Source: an uncultured Oscillibacter sp.
Lineage (GTDB): Bacteria; Bacillota; Clostridia; Oscillospirales; Oscillospiraceae
Direction: 5' to 3'
Length of the DNA stretch: 30,656 nucleotides
Assembly (NCBI GenBank): GCA_900542115.1
Contig: UQMC01000005.1
Location: 1-30,656 of the forward strand
The notes under the pieces are model-generated. The model had not been told where the DNA came from. It searched no databases and worked only from the letters and a program-made list of their open reading frames with translations. A program made the position numbers and the translations under genes. Shown piece after piece: positions 23,571-30,611 of this stretch; positions within the stretch are counted from its first letter, which is position 1, and every line of letters begins with the position of its first letter.

Positions 23571-23918
23571 TTACAGTACGATGGTCACGGTCTTGGCTGC
23601 GGTGTCCGCCTCCACAGCAAGATAGCTCCTGCCGCCCTCGGATACCACGGTCACGCCGCCCTTACCGTCCGCCGCCAGCGTGTTCCAACCCGCCGTGGGG
23701 GCCGTGCCGCTGTAGCTCACCGTCACCATGCCGCCCATGGCCACGGAGCAGGCTTTGCCGTCTCTGGCTACCGACAGCACCACGCCGTCGAACCCGCCGT
23801 TCTCCGCACACGCCGCCACCGTGCCGTTTCCGCTGACCTTTACCGCCTGCCCCTCGCTCACGCCGCTGCAGGCGAAGGTCGCGGCCCACTGGCCGATGCC
23901 CTCATAAGAAACGTTCAT
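23571..23918 (-). CDS. Putative capsid decoration protein, 115 aa
   Basis: A 115-residue protein of alternating beta strands rich in Gly, Ala and Val (QWAATFACSGVSEGQAVKVSGNGTVAACAENGGFDGVVLSVARDGKACSVAMGGMVTVSYSG). Its size and position between protease and capsid genes fit a head decoration or stabilising protein. GGGAGGAAG precedes the ATG. Copy number on the particle and fold are not established. Confidence 0.75.
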   Translation of the reverse strand: MNVSYEGIGQWAATFACSGVSEGQAVKVSGNGTVAACAENGGFDGVVLSVARDGKACSVAMGGMVTVSYSGTAPTAGWNTLAADGKGGVTVVSEGGRSYLAVEADTAAKTVTIVL

Positions 23919-23966
23919 TCTTCTTCCTCCCTTGATTTATCGTTCCAATTCCCGTCTACCGGGAGA

Positions 23967-24809
23967 TCAGACCTGAAATACAGCCGCGTCCTCCGGCAGC
24001 TCCGCCTGCCGCTGCCGGAGCTGGACCGGCACCGGAAACCTTTTTGCCACCTGCGCCTCGTAGGCGCCCTTGAGCTCCAGCAGCTCGTCCTCCTCCAGCC
24101 GCCCCACGGCCTTTGCGAAAACACGCCCGTCCAACGCGCTGTCCGCCAGCATGGCAAGGCGCACCACCTCCCGGCGCAGCGCGCTGAGATACCGCTGCCC
24201 TGCCTGCGCCTGCTTTTGCAGCAGCCGCAGCTCCGGCTCCTCCCGGCCAAAGCGCTTCACAACTCCCGCCCGGGGCTGGGCCGGCACCGCCACAAATGAC
24301 CACTCATAGGCGTCCAGCGGCTCCCGCAGCTCTGTAAAGCACAGCTTATCGCCGTATACCTGCCCCTTCACATGGCTGCAGGCGCCGTTTTCTGCCCCGC
24401 ATACGGAGCACACGCTCCGGCCCATGCTGCACCCCACGCTGACCTCTTTTTTGATGCCGCCCTCGATCTCCGTGATGAGGTCCTGATTTTTCTCCGTCCG
24501 CATGAGATAGGCCCACGCCTTCAGCCAGCGGTATTCATCCCCCGCCGCCGTTACAACGCCCGGCTCCCGCACCACCTCCGTGCGGTAAATGCGGGCGGTC
24601 TGCCCCTTGGCGGACCACTGGTGGTCAAAAATGCCGCTCTTGCCTAAAAACAGCTCACCCAGCCGCTCTAAGTCCTCCGTGGCAAAGCGTTCCATATCCC
24701 GGTCCACCTCGTTGTCGCACAGCCGCACGCTGAAGGTGTATACCTGATCCTCCGTCAGCTCCGCCTTGGCATAGCGGTTGATGGCCTGTAATTCCTCCTG
24801 TGTCAGCAT
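23967..24809 (-). CDS. Prohead-protease-like protein (XkdF position) with a Cys-rich insert
   Basis: A 280-residue protein between portal and capsid genes. The N-terminal ~185 residues carry a His-Ser-acid arrangement like S78-type prohead proteases: H63 in GIFDHQWSAKG, S124 in KKEVSVGCSM and E169 in YEWSFVAVPAQPRAGV. Between the last two is a possible zinc site, C127, C134, C137, C144, H146 and C157. Residues 190-280 are helical and charged and could be a scaffold-like delta domain. In PBSX, XkdF (putative serine protease) has the same place. The ATG at 24809 is followed by LTQEELQAINRYAKAELTEDQ. The catalytic assignment is inference from motif spacing. Confidence 0.75.
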   Translation of the reverse strand: MLTQEELQAINRYAKAELTEDQVYTFSVRLCDNEVDRDMERFATEDLERLGELFLGKSGIFDHQWSAKGQTARIYRTEVVREPGVVTAAGDEYRWLKAWAYLMRTEKNQDLITEIEGGIKKEVSVGCSMGRSVCSVCGAENGACSHVKGQVYGDKLCFTELREPLDAYEWSFVAVPAQPRAGVVKRFGREEPELRLLQKQAQAGQRYLSALRREVVRLAMLADSALDGRVFAKAVGRLEEDELLELKGAYEAQVAKRFPVPVQLRQRQAELPEDAAVFQV

Positions 24810-24831
24810 CCCGTTTCCTCCCTGTCATTTT

Positions 24832-24879
24832 CCTTGTCGCGGCTTTCGCCGCGGCTCACCTCGTTCGCGGAAGCCAAGG
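24832..24879 (-). repeat. 48-bp palindromic element, copy 1
   Basis: A GC-rich 48-bp unit bounded by CCTTGT...CCAAGG, with an internal GCGGC/GCCGC stem. A second copy with small indels lies at 25053-25100; both share GCCGCGGCTC and AGCCAAGG. It follows the duplicated portal tail. Confidence 0.75.
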
Positions 24880-24886
24880 CCCCGGC

Positions 24887-24959
24887 TTATTTCTTCTCCG
24901 CCAAATCGTTCTCGTTCCGCAGCTTCCGTGCCTGCTCCCGGTACAGTTCCGCCTTGGCA
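24887..24959 (-). pseudogene. Orphan second copy of the portal-gene 3' end
   Basis: On the minus strand this 73-nt stretch encodes AKAELYREQARKLRNENDLAEKK followed by TAA. The real portal end (25180-25105) encodes AKAELYREQARRLRIENDAAEGTK plus TGA. The two are roughly three-quarters identical at the nucleotide level and are 221 nt apart, so they are in different frames. It has no start or ribosome binding site and is a fragment, either a diverged duplication or the remnant of a related portal gene left by recombination. Confidence 0.8.
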
Positions 24960-24960
24960 C

Positions 24961-24989
24961 CCCCCACAAAAGCGCCGCTTTTGCGGGGG
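24961..24989. repeat. GC-rich hairpin between the portal-tail copies
   Basis: CCCCC-A-CAAAAGC pairs with GCTTTTG-C-GGGGG (24961-24973 with 24977-24989, one mismatch, 3-nt loop). No U-tract follows on the minus strand, so it is unlikely to be a simple terminator. Confidence 0.7.
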
Positions 24990-25034
24990 CCCCTTATTCC
25001 ACTCAAATCGTCAGACAAGGTCCGCCGATTTCAA

Positions 25035-25053
25035 GGTTTTGCTCCGCAAAACC
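25035..25053. repeat. Perfect 8-bp hairpin next to palindromic element copy 2
   Basis: GGTTTTGC/GCAAAACC (25035-25042 with 25046-25053) with loop TCC directly abuts the second 48-bp palindromic element. Confidence 0.65.
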
Positions 25054-25100
25054 CTTGGCGCGGCAACGCCGCGGCTCGCTTGCGCTCGCAGAAGCCAAGG
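25053..25100 (-). repeat. 48-bp palindromic element, copy 2
   Basis: Second copy of the unit at 24832-24879, bounded by the 6-bp inverted ends CCTTGG/CCAAGG and with an internal GCGGC/GCCGC stem. It starts 4 nt after the portal stop codon on the minus strand, the same relation copy 1 has to the orphan portal tail. Confidence 0.75.
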
Positions 25101-25104
25101 CACG

Positions 25105-26256
25105 TCACTTAGTCCCTTCCGCCGCATCATTCTCGATTCTCAACCTCCGCGCCTGTTCCCGGTACAGCTCCGCCTTGGCTTCCTCCACCTCATCCTGCAA
25201 ATTGATGTCCTCCCAATCCACCGTGACCGTCTCCGTGCTGCCCTGCATCCGCAGCCACATCCGGCAGATTTTTTCCACCACCGGCGTCAGTGTCCGGCGG
25301 AGGGCGGTGATTTCCGTGGTCAGCATATCCGCCTGCTGAGCGCTCATCCGCTCCGTGGAGTTCCAGTTCAGCCCCAACATAAAGGGCGGGATGCCCGTCT
25401 TGGCCACGATCTGCTCCATGACCTGCCTCACCGGCACCTGGCTGTCCAGCACCGGCGCGTCCGCGCCGATGACCCGGATATCCACATCCCCCACGGCCAC
25501 AAGGTCCCGCACATCGCCGCTGCGGGTCTCCTGCATGGCGCGGCTCCATTCCTGTGCCAGCACCTGTCCCCGCTGAGCGGCACTGCCCTCACCGTCCCGG
25601 CAGGTCACGGCAAAGCGCACGTTGCCGCACCGCTCCCAGTTCACGCCGATGGTGTGGTAAATTTTCATTAAAATATCCGCCATAAACGGAATCCCCCGCA
25701 GCATGGATACGCCGTAGGGATGCGCCGCCTCCGGGTGCAGTGGTGTGAACAGCAGCAGCTCCTGATAGGGCAGCTCCGCCATGCTCCCGTGCTCGTCCGG
25801 CCCACAGATACGAAAGTCCAGCGGGCTTTCCCCCTCCCGCAGCTCCACCTGCTCTAACCGGCCGCACAGCAGCGCCGCCAGCGTCCGGTTCCCGGCGGCG
25901 GGCACCATCTCGCCCACCGCTCCGCCATATACCAGCAGGGAATCCAGATATTGACTGAGGAACGCCTCAATGCCGTGCTGGCCGCGGCCCGCGTTCACCC
26001 GCTCCAAAAATGTCCGCAGCGCTGTCTGCGTCTCCAAATCGTCACAGAGCACCTTCACCCCGCCGCTGAGTCGGATGAGCTTGCAAACCGCCGCGTCCAC
26101 CACCGGCACTGCCTCCCGCACCGCCTGATACAGCCGCAGCTCGCCGCTGCGCTGGGGCGTAAAGTTCCGCAGCTGCGCGAAGGGATGCGCCTCCCGGCTC
26201 CGCAGCTGTACCGCCTGCGCGGCAAGCCCTGTATCTCCCCGCTTCCAGAATTTCAA
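25105..26256 (-). CDS. Phage portal protein, PBSX/Q540-like family
   Basis: The portal ring at the DNA entry vertex, 383 residues. Recognisable segments are AHPFAQLRNFTPQRSGELRLYQAVREAVPVVDAAVCKLIRLSGG near the N-terminus, LLLFTPLHPEAAHPYGVSMLRGIPFMADILMKIYHTIGVNWERCGNVRFAV, and PPFMLGLNWNSTERMSAQQADMLTTEITALRRTLTPVVEKI, all typical of this portal family. The start is placed at a TTG (26256) encoding fMet-KFWKRGDTG, with GGGAGG about 11 nt upstream. A GTG three codons earlier is possible. The last 25 codons are duplicated downstream in diverged form. Confidence 0.88.
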   Translation of the reverse strand: MKFWKRGDTGLAAQAVQLRSREAHPFAQLRNFTPQRSGELRLYQAVREAVPVVDAAVCKLIRLSGGVKVLCDDLETQTALRTFLERVNAGRGQHGIEAFLSQYLDSLLVYGGAVGEMVPAAGNRTLAALLCGRLEQVELREGESPLDFRICGPDEHGSMAELPYQELLLFTPLHPEAAHPYGVSMLRGIPFMADILMKIYHTIGVNWERCGNVRFAVTCRDGEGSAAQRGQVLAQEWSRAMQETRSGDVRDLVAVGDVDIRVIGADAPVLDSQVPVRQVMEQIVAKTGIPPFMLGLNWNSTERMSAQQADMLTTEITALRRTLTPVVEKICRMWLRMQGSTETVTVDWEDINLQDEVEEAKAELYREQARRLRIENDAAEGTK

Positions 26257-26311
26257 ACGAACCACTCCTCCCTTGTGGAGACCCTTCTCCCATCCCCCCG
26301 CGCACATCCGG

Positions 26312-26352
26312 CCTTTGTTGCACGTTTCTGTGCAACAAATGAAAAATTTTTT
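26312..26352 (-). repeat. Palindromic element A between terL and portal
   Basis: On the minus strand an AT-rich run is followed by a perfect 9-bp inverted repeat, TTGTTGCAC-AGAAAC-GTGCAACAA. About 37 of 40 bases match element B upstream of terS (28103-28142). It lies 17 bp after the terL stop and about 55 bp before the portal start. Confidence 0.8.
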
Positions 26353-26369
26353 ATTTTTTCACTCCGCGC

Positions 26370-27617
26370 TCACGCCCGCCGCTCCACGGCGGCCACCGCG
26401 AACCCTCCGCTCCGCTTTCCCGTCAGATCCATGGCAAAATACCGCATCTCGTCCATCGCATGATCATGTTCCTTGCGGGGCGCGTCCTTTCCCGCCTTTT
26501 CGTCCCAACAATATTGCGCCAGCTCCCGCAGGCAGTCCCGGCAGCCCTCGCAAATTACAATCTTGCCCTGCCGCAGCAGGTCCGCCGTTACCCGGATTCC
26601 GTCCGCCACATCATTATTGGCCTTCACCACCCGGTATCCCCGGCGCCGCAGTGCCTCAAGAAAGCTGGCCGCTGACGGGTCCACGATGACCCGCTCGATG
26701 CTCCGACCCGCCGCCAGACGCTCCAGTGCGTCGGCGTATTCCGCATCTGTCTGCTGTCGGCCCTCCCGGCGGGAATCGTAGTAATATTCCTCTACCCGGT
26801 ACCATACGCCCACCTTCTCGCCCCACAGCCCCATAGAGGTCGGATTGGCCGTGCCGTAGTCGACAGACACCCGCCAGCGCTCAAACGGCCCCTCCGGCGC
26901 CGGCCGGGCATCCCGCTCCGAATCGAAAAAATCATACACCAGCCCCTCCGCCGCAGCCCATTGCCCCAGCACGAACCGCCGGTAAAATGTCCCGGTATAC
27001 AGCCGCTCGTACCGCTGTCGAATCTCCGGTGCCAGTCCGGGATTATCCTCCATGGTAAAGTGCAGTCGCAGTGCCCCCCGGGCCTCCGCCCTTTGAATCC
27101 ACTCTTTATAAAACCAGTGCTCCGGTCCCTCCGGGTTACAGTTGAACCACAGCCTGCTTCCCCGCACACTGCACCGGGCGACAGCCTGCTCCACAAAGGA
27201 GCGGGGCATCAGCGCCGCCTCGTCCAGCAGAACGCCCGCCAGCGTGATACCCTGAATCAGCGCCGCGCTGGACTCGTCCCGGCCGCCGAAAATGAGATAG
27301 CGGTTCGTATGCCCGCCAAAGGTCACGGTCAGCGTCCCGGCGCTGCGGTTTTCCGTTACCTCCATGCCGATGCGCCGCAGCTGCGGCACCAGCTCCGTCA
27401 GCAGATTCCGCCGCAGGGCTCCCGCCGTTTTGCCGCACAGGGCCAACTGCCGCCCGTGAAAGCAGCTCTGCGCCCACAGGAAAAATGACAGCCCCATGCA
27501 GAACGTCTTTCCGCTGCGGACCGCCCCATCGCAGATAATGGCCTGCCAGCGATTCTGCCGCCACCATGTCAATACCTGCCGCTGCTTTTTAGAAAATTGG
27601 AACCGCTCATTCGCCAT
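26370..27617 (-). CDS. terL: Terminase large subunit (PBSX family)
   Basis: ATP-driven DNA packaging motor and nuclease, 415 residues, normal for the PBSX-type family. The ATPase part has Walker A GAVRSGKT (31-38) and Walker B GVLLDEAAL (D132, E133). The RNase H-like nuclease part has the three acidic positions D253 in SVDYG, D313 in IVDPSA and D389 in HAMDEMRYF, all intact. It overlaps terS by 11 nt. Intact motor and nuclease residues argue that the cluster has been maintained and has not decayed. Confidence 0.95.
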   Translation of the reverse strand: MANERFQFSKKQRQVLTWWRQNRWQAIICDGAVRSGKTFCMGLSFFLWAQSCFHGRQLALCGKTAGALRRNLLTELVPQLRRIGMEVTENRSAGTLTVTFGGHTNRYLIFGGRDESSAALIQGITLAGVLLDEAALMPRSFVEQAVARCSVRGSRLWFNCNPEGPEHWFYKEWIQRAEARGALRLHFTMEDNPGLAPEIRQRYERLYTGTFYRRFVLGQWAAAEGLVYDFFDSERDARPAPEGPFERWRVSVDYGTANPTSMGLWGEKVGVWYRVEEYYYDSRREGRQQTDAEYADALERLAAGRSIERVIVDPSAASFLEALRRRGYRVVKANNDVADGIRVTADLLRQGKIVICEGCRDCLRELAQYCWDEKAGKDAPRKEHDHAMDEMRYFAMDLTGKRSGGFAVAAVERRA

Positions 27618-28065
27618 TCCAGTCCTCCGTTCCGCCGCCCAGCTCCGTCAGGGCCCGATACAGCTCATCCTGCTGCGCCCCGCCGCTTTCTCCCAGCAAG
27701 CGCCACAGGGTCTCCAGCGCCCGCACCCGGTCCACCAGCTTGACCTCGACCCCCTTTTCTGTTACTCTTAGCTCGGATACCGCCGAAAGCTCCAGCCCCT
27801 CCGGTGCGGTCTCTCCCCGCTCCAGCGCCAGACGCACCGCGTCCTCCGCGCCGCCGAAGGCCAGCTTTGCAAGCTGCCGCAAAATGTCCTCCCGCTTCAC
27901 TGTCGCCGCGGCGGCGCTTCGCATCTGCTCCAAGTGCTGCTGGGTGGTTTTTCGGCCCAGCATGGTATAACCGTCCCTGCGGTTGATCTCCGCCGCCGCA
28001 CGCTCCGGGTCCATGGTCCGGAGATAGGCCCGACAGAACCGTCCGTCCTCCTGTCTTTCTTTCAT
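27607..28065 (-). CDS. terS: Terminase small subunit
   Basis: DNA-recognition subunit of the packaging machine, 152 residues. DGRFCRAYLRTMDPERAAAEINRRDGYTMLGRKTTQQHLEQMR resembles the N-terminal helix-turn-helix of terminase small subunits of the XtmA/Terminase_2 type. It is followed by an oligomerisation helix (REDILRQLAKLAFGGAEDAVRLAL). The start at 28065 has GGGAGGTG 6 nt upstream; an upstream TTG frame passes through the palindromic element and is rejected. It is the first gene of the cluster and overlaps terL. Confidence 0.85.
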   Translation of the reverse strand: MKERQEDGRFCRAYLRTMDPERAAAEINRRDGYTMLGRKTTQQHLEQMRSAAAATVKREDILRQLAKLAFGGAEDAVRLALERGETAPEGLELSAVSELRVTEKGVEVKLVDRVRALETLWRLLGESGGAQQDELYRALTELGGGTEDWNGE

Positions 28066-28102
28066 ATCGCACCTCCCGTTTACCCCACCCCTTCCATTTG
28101 CG

Positions 28103-28142
28103 GTTTGATGCACGTTTCTGTGCAACAAGCGAAAAATTTTTT
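28103..28142 (-). repeat. Palindromic element B upstream of terS
   Basis: Minus-strand AAAAAATTTTTC, then TTGTTGCAC-AGAAAC-GTGCATCAA, an inverted repeat with one mismatch. It is a near copy of element A at 26312-26352. It lies about 40 bp before the terS start. Candidate roles are a regulatory operator, an RNA hairpin or a packaging recognition site. Confidence 0.8.
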
Positions 28143-28191
28143 CAAAAAAATTTCCCCATCACTCCTTACCGATCTGTTCCCGCCAATTTTA

Positions 28192-28221
28192 GCGACATAT
28201 TAACGCACCGTCTGCTATACT
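28192..28221 (+). promoter_or_regulatory. Promoter of the sensor kinase/response regulator pair
   Basis: TGC-TATACT (extended -10, hexamer 28216-28221) with a partial -35 GCGACA (28192-28197) at 18 bp. It would give a leader of about 100 nt before the kinase. Confidence 0.5.
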
Positions 28222-28325
28222 GAATATGTACCAAAATCGACGGGCGCGGCCCTGCCTCCTACAGCGGACGCCGCACAGCCGCACCCGCGCCGGTACGCCG
28301 TATTTCAATTCTATGGAGGCATTTT

Positions 28326-29411
28326 ATGTCCGATTCCCGCCATCCCCCGCTTTCCTCGCTGTTCCCCTTTTCCCTGAAAGACCTGAAAACCACACTGTTC
28401 ATTCTGGCGATTGCCGTTGGCGTATGCATCCTGCTTCAGCGGCTGGACCCCAGCGCCGGCTTTGCCATGCCGGTTTTCGTACTGGCGGTGCTGCTGACCT
28501 CCCTCCTCACCACCGGCTATGTCTGGGGCCTTCTTTCCGCCCTATTGGGTGTTGTGGCGGTGAACTTTTTCTTTACATACCCCTATTGGGCCTTCAATCT
28601 CACCATCACCGGCTACCCCCTCTCGTTCCTGACATTTTTGGGGGTCTCCGTCATCACCTCCACCCTCACCACCAAGACCCGCCAGTTGGACCGGCTGCGG
28701 ATGGAAAACGAAAAGATCAAAATGCGGGCTGACCTGCTCCGCTCCGTGTCCCACGATATCCGCACCCCCCTGACCTCCATCATCGGCTCCACCTCCGCCG
28801 TACTGGATAACCCCGAGCTTTTGCCCGAGGACCGCCGCACACTGCTGGAGGATGTGAAGCACGAGGCCCAGTGGCTCATCAGGGTGGTGGAAAATCTGCT
28901 CTCCATCACCCGCATCGGCTCCGATCAGGCGCCGGAGCTTTCCAAGCAGCCGGAGCCTGCCGAGGAGGTGCTGGCCGAGGCGGCGCAGAAGGCCCGCAAG
29001 CGCCTTCCTCAGATCAAATTCTCCGTGGATGTGCCGGAGGAGCTGCTCATGGTCCCCATGGACCCCATCCTCATTGAGCAGGTGCTCTCCAACCTCATTG
29101 AAAACGCCGTGAACCACGGCGTCACCACCACCGCCATCCACCTCAGCGTGCAGAAGGACGGGGATTTCGCCGCCTTCTCTGTCCGGGATAACGGACAGGG
29201 CATCGCCCCGGCGCTGCTGCCCCATCTCTTTGACTATTCCATCCGCCATACTCTCTCGCCCATCGGAGACGGAAAGCGGAATATGGGACTGGGCCTGTCC
29301 GTGTGCAGCGCCGTGGTCAAGGCCCATGGCGGCACCCTGACCGCCTGCAATCATGAGCGCGGCGCGGAATTTATCTTCCGTCTGCCCATTTCAAAGGAGG
29401 CTTCTCTATGA
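28326..29411 (+). CDS. KdpD-like sensor histidine kinase lacking the KdpD N-terminal domain
   Basis: A 361-residue membrane sensor kinase. Residues 20-115 hold four hydrophobic helices of the DUF4118/KdpD transmembrane type (LFILAIAVGVCILLQRL, VFVLAVLLTSLLTTGYVWGLLSALLGVVAVNFFFTYPYWAF). The kinase core has H143 in SVSHDIRTPLTSI, the N box NLIENAVNHG, and G boxes VRDNGQGIAP and NMGLGLSV. The ~400-residue cytoplasmic sensor domain of full KdpD is absent. GGAGG lies 8 nt before the ATG. It overlaps the regulator gene by ATGA. No kdpFABC genes are in view, so the signal could be potassium, envelope stress or something else. Confidence 0.9.
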   Translation: MSDSRHPPLSSLFPFSLKDLKTTLFILAIAVGVCILLQRLDPSAGFAMPVFVLAVLLTSLLTTGYVWGLLSALLGVVAVNFFFTYPYWAFNLTITGYPLSFLTFLGVSVITSTLTTKTRQLDRLRMENEKIKMRADLLRSVSHDIRTPLTSIIGSTSAVLDNPELLPEDRRTLLEDVKHEAQWLIRVVENLLSITRIGSDQAPELSKQPEPAEEVLAEAAQKARKRLPQIKFSVDVPEELLMVPMDPILIEQVLSNLIENAVNHGVTTTAIHLSVQKDGDFAAFSVRDNGQGIAPALLPHLFDYSIRHTLSPIGDGKRNMGLGLSVCSAVVKAHGGTLTACNHERGAEFIFRLPISKEASL

Positions 29412-30118
29412 ATATCCGGGAAAAAATTCTCATTGTGGAGGATGAAAAGAGCATCGCCCACTTCATCTCCACCATTCTCACCGCCAATGGCTATGAGGCC
29501 ATGCGGGCCTCCACCGGGGCCGAGGCCATGTCCATGATCTCCTCTCACTGTCCCGATCTGGTGATTTTGGACTTGGGCCTGCCGGACATGGACGGGCTGG
29601 ACATCCTCCGGCAGATTCGCTCCTGGTCCGCTCTGCCGGTGGTGGTGGTCTCCGCCCGCTCTCATGAGCAGGACAAGGTCTCCGCACTGGATCTCGGCGC
29701 GGATGATTACCTCACCAAGCCCTTCGGCACGGACGAGCTGCTGGCCCGGGTCCGCACCGCCATCCGCCATACCCGCACCGCCTCCGGCAACGATGAGATC
29801 GCCCGGCAGGGCACCTACACCGTGGGCGAATTGACCATTGACTACAATAAGCATCAGGTGCTCATCCGGGGCGAAAACGCCAAGCTGACTCTCAGCGAGT
29901 TCCGCATCGTGGCCCTGCTCGGCAAGCACGCCGGCCGGGTCCTGACCTACGATTACATCATCAAGGAGCTGTGGGGCCCCCGCGCCAGCGGCGACAATCA
30001 GATTCTCCGGGTCAACATGGCCAATATCCGCCGCAAGATCGAAAAAAATCCCGCCGAGCCGGAATACCTCTTTACCGAGGTAGGCGTCGGCTACCGCATG
30101 GCGGAGGCGGATGCCTGA
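29408..30118 (+). CDS. KdpE-like OmpR-family response regulator
   Basis: A 236-residue DNA-binding response regulator, partner of the upstream kinase. The receiver domain (1-120) has the acidic pocket E11-D12, phospho-acceptor D55 in LVILDLGLPDMDGL, the conserved Ser/Thr in VVVVSAR and K in LTKPFG. The C-terminal winged helix has LTIDYNKHQVLIRGENAKLTLSEFRIVALLGKHAGRVLTYDYIIKELWG and VNMANIRRKIEKNP, typical of KdpE. It ends before a strong terminator. Its target genes are unknown; the neighbouring phage-like cluster is one possibility without direct support. Confidence 0.93.
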   Translation: MNIREKILIVEDEKSIAHFISTILTANGYEAMRASTGAEAMSMISSHCPDLVILDLGLPDMDGLDILRQIRSWSALPVVVVSARSHEQDKVSALDLGADDYLTKPFGTDELLARVRTAIRHTRTASGNDEIARQGTYTVGELTIDYNKHQVLIRGENAKLTLSEFRIVALLGKHAGRVLTYDYIIKELWGPRASGDNQILRVNMANIRRKIEKNPAEPEYLFTEVGVGYRMAEADA

Positions 30119-30164
30119 GCCGCCGCACACAAGCGGTTTGTCCATATTCCGAAGCCAAAACAGC

Positions 30165-30199
30165 AAGTTCCCCTGTCCGATGGACAGGGGAACTTTTTA
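30165..30199 (+). terminator. Terminator of the two-component operon
   Basis: A perfect 14-bp stem (30165-30178 with 30182-30195, loop GAT) is followed by TTTTAT, 47 nt after the regulator stop. Confidence 0.92.
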
Positions 30200-30225
30200 T
30201 ACCGCTGGCGCTTTTCCGCGCCGTA

Positions 30226-30234
30226 TGCTATACT
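30226..30234 (+). promoter_or_regulatory. Extended -10 element upstream of the last gene
   Basis: TGC-TATACT, identical to the element before the sensor kinase, lies 30 bp before the ATG at 30265. No clear -35 is present. Confidence 0.45.
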
Positions 30235-30264
30235 TGATTTGACAAATTTTTAAAGGGTGATTCC

Positions 30265-30570
30265 ATGAAAATTCTGAACCCCGAATCTGTGGCCCGTTAT
30301 ACCGCGCTGCGGAAGACTGTGCGGAAAATCAGCCGCATGGTCCCTTCTGTCGGCCTTTTGGAGCAGCCGCCCCGGGCGGACCGGGACACCGCCTCCGCAG
30401 CGCTGGAATTTCCAACGCCGATGGTGATTCTCAATTCCACTATTCGCGAGTCCCTTTCGCTTCTCTTTTCCCGGTGCGACACCGTGCAGACGGATAAGAC
30501 GGACCATGGCGTCTGCTTTACCTTTAGCGTTTCCGGCCCCTGGCTGACCGCAGAGGATGCGGAGCATTGA
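30265..30570 (+). CDS. Small hypothetical protein, 101 aa
   Basis: Unrecognised 101-residue soluble protein, MKILNPESVARYTALRKTVRKISRMVP..., with a basic N-terminal half and an acidic C-terminus. There is no signal peptide or membrane helix. FPTPMVILNSTIRESLSLLFSRCDTV followed by GVCFTFSVSGPWLTAED has a helix-then-strand rhythm that could be a degenerate ATPase-like end, but no catalytic motif is present. AAAGGGTG lies about 7 nt before the ATG. It has its own extended -10 element after the terminator, and is the last gene before the contig end. Confidence 0.65.
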   Translation: MKILNPESVARYTALRKTVRKISRMVPSVGLLEQPPRADRDTASAALEFPTPMVILNSTIRESLSLLFSRCDTVQTDKTDHGVCFTFSVSGPWLTAEDAEH

Positions 30571-30611
30571 GCCTACTCCCCATTTGGCAGCTTTTCCCCA
30601 AAAAGTCAAAA

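Larger units (their letters stand above)
28066..28325. other. Intergenic region between the phage-like cluster and the sensor kinase
   Basis: This 260-bp region holds palindromic element B (28103-28142) on the cluster side and the sensor-kinase promoter (28192-28221) on the other. No clear sigma-A promoter directed at terS is visible. No tRNA, integrase or att-like duplication is seen. Confidence 0.7.

Noticed and set aside
24961..25100. CRISPR array among the clustered palindromes
   Set aside because: The repeated units are only two, imperfect and separated by coding remnant; there is no regular repeat-spacer pattern and no cas gene.
24810..25104. A hidden small gene between the portal and protease genes
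   Set aside because: No frame has a start with a ribosome binding site; the coding-like signal is the duplicated portal tail, and the rest is palindromic.
26042..26338. Frames starting MLHRNV in both palindromic elements, considered as conserved leader peptides
   Set aside because: They begin at TTG within the palindrome, lack ribosome binding sites, and the two frames diverge right after the palindrome, so the shared start only reflects the DNA repeat.
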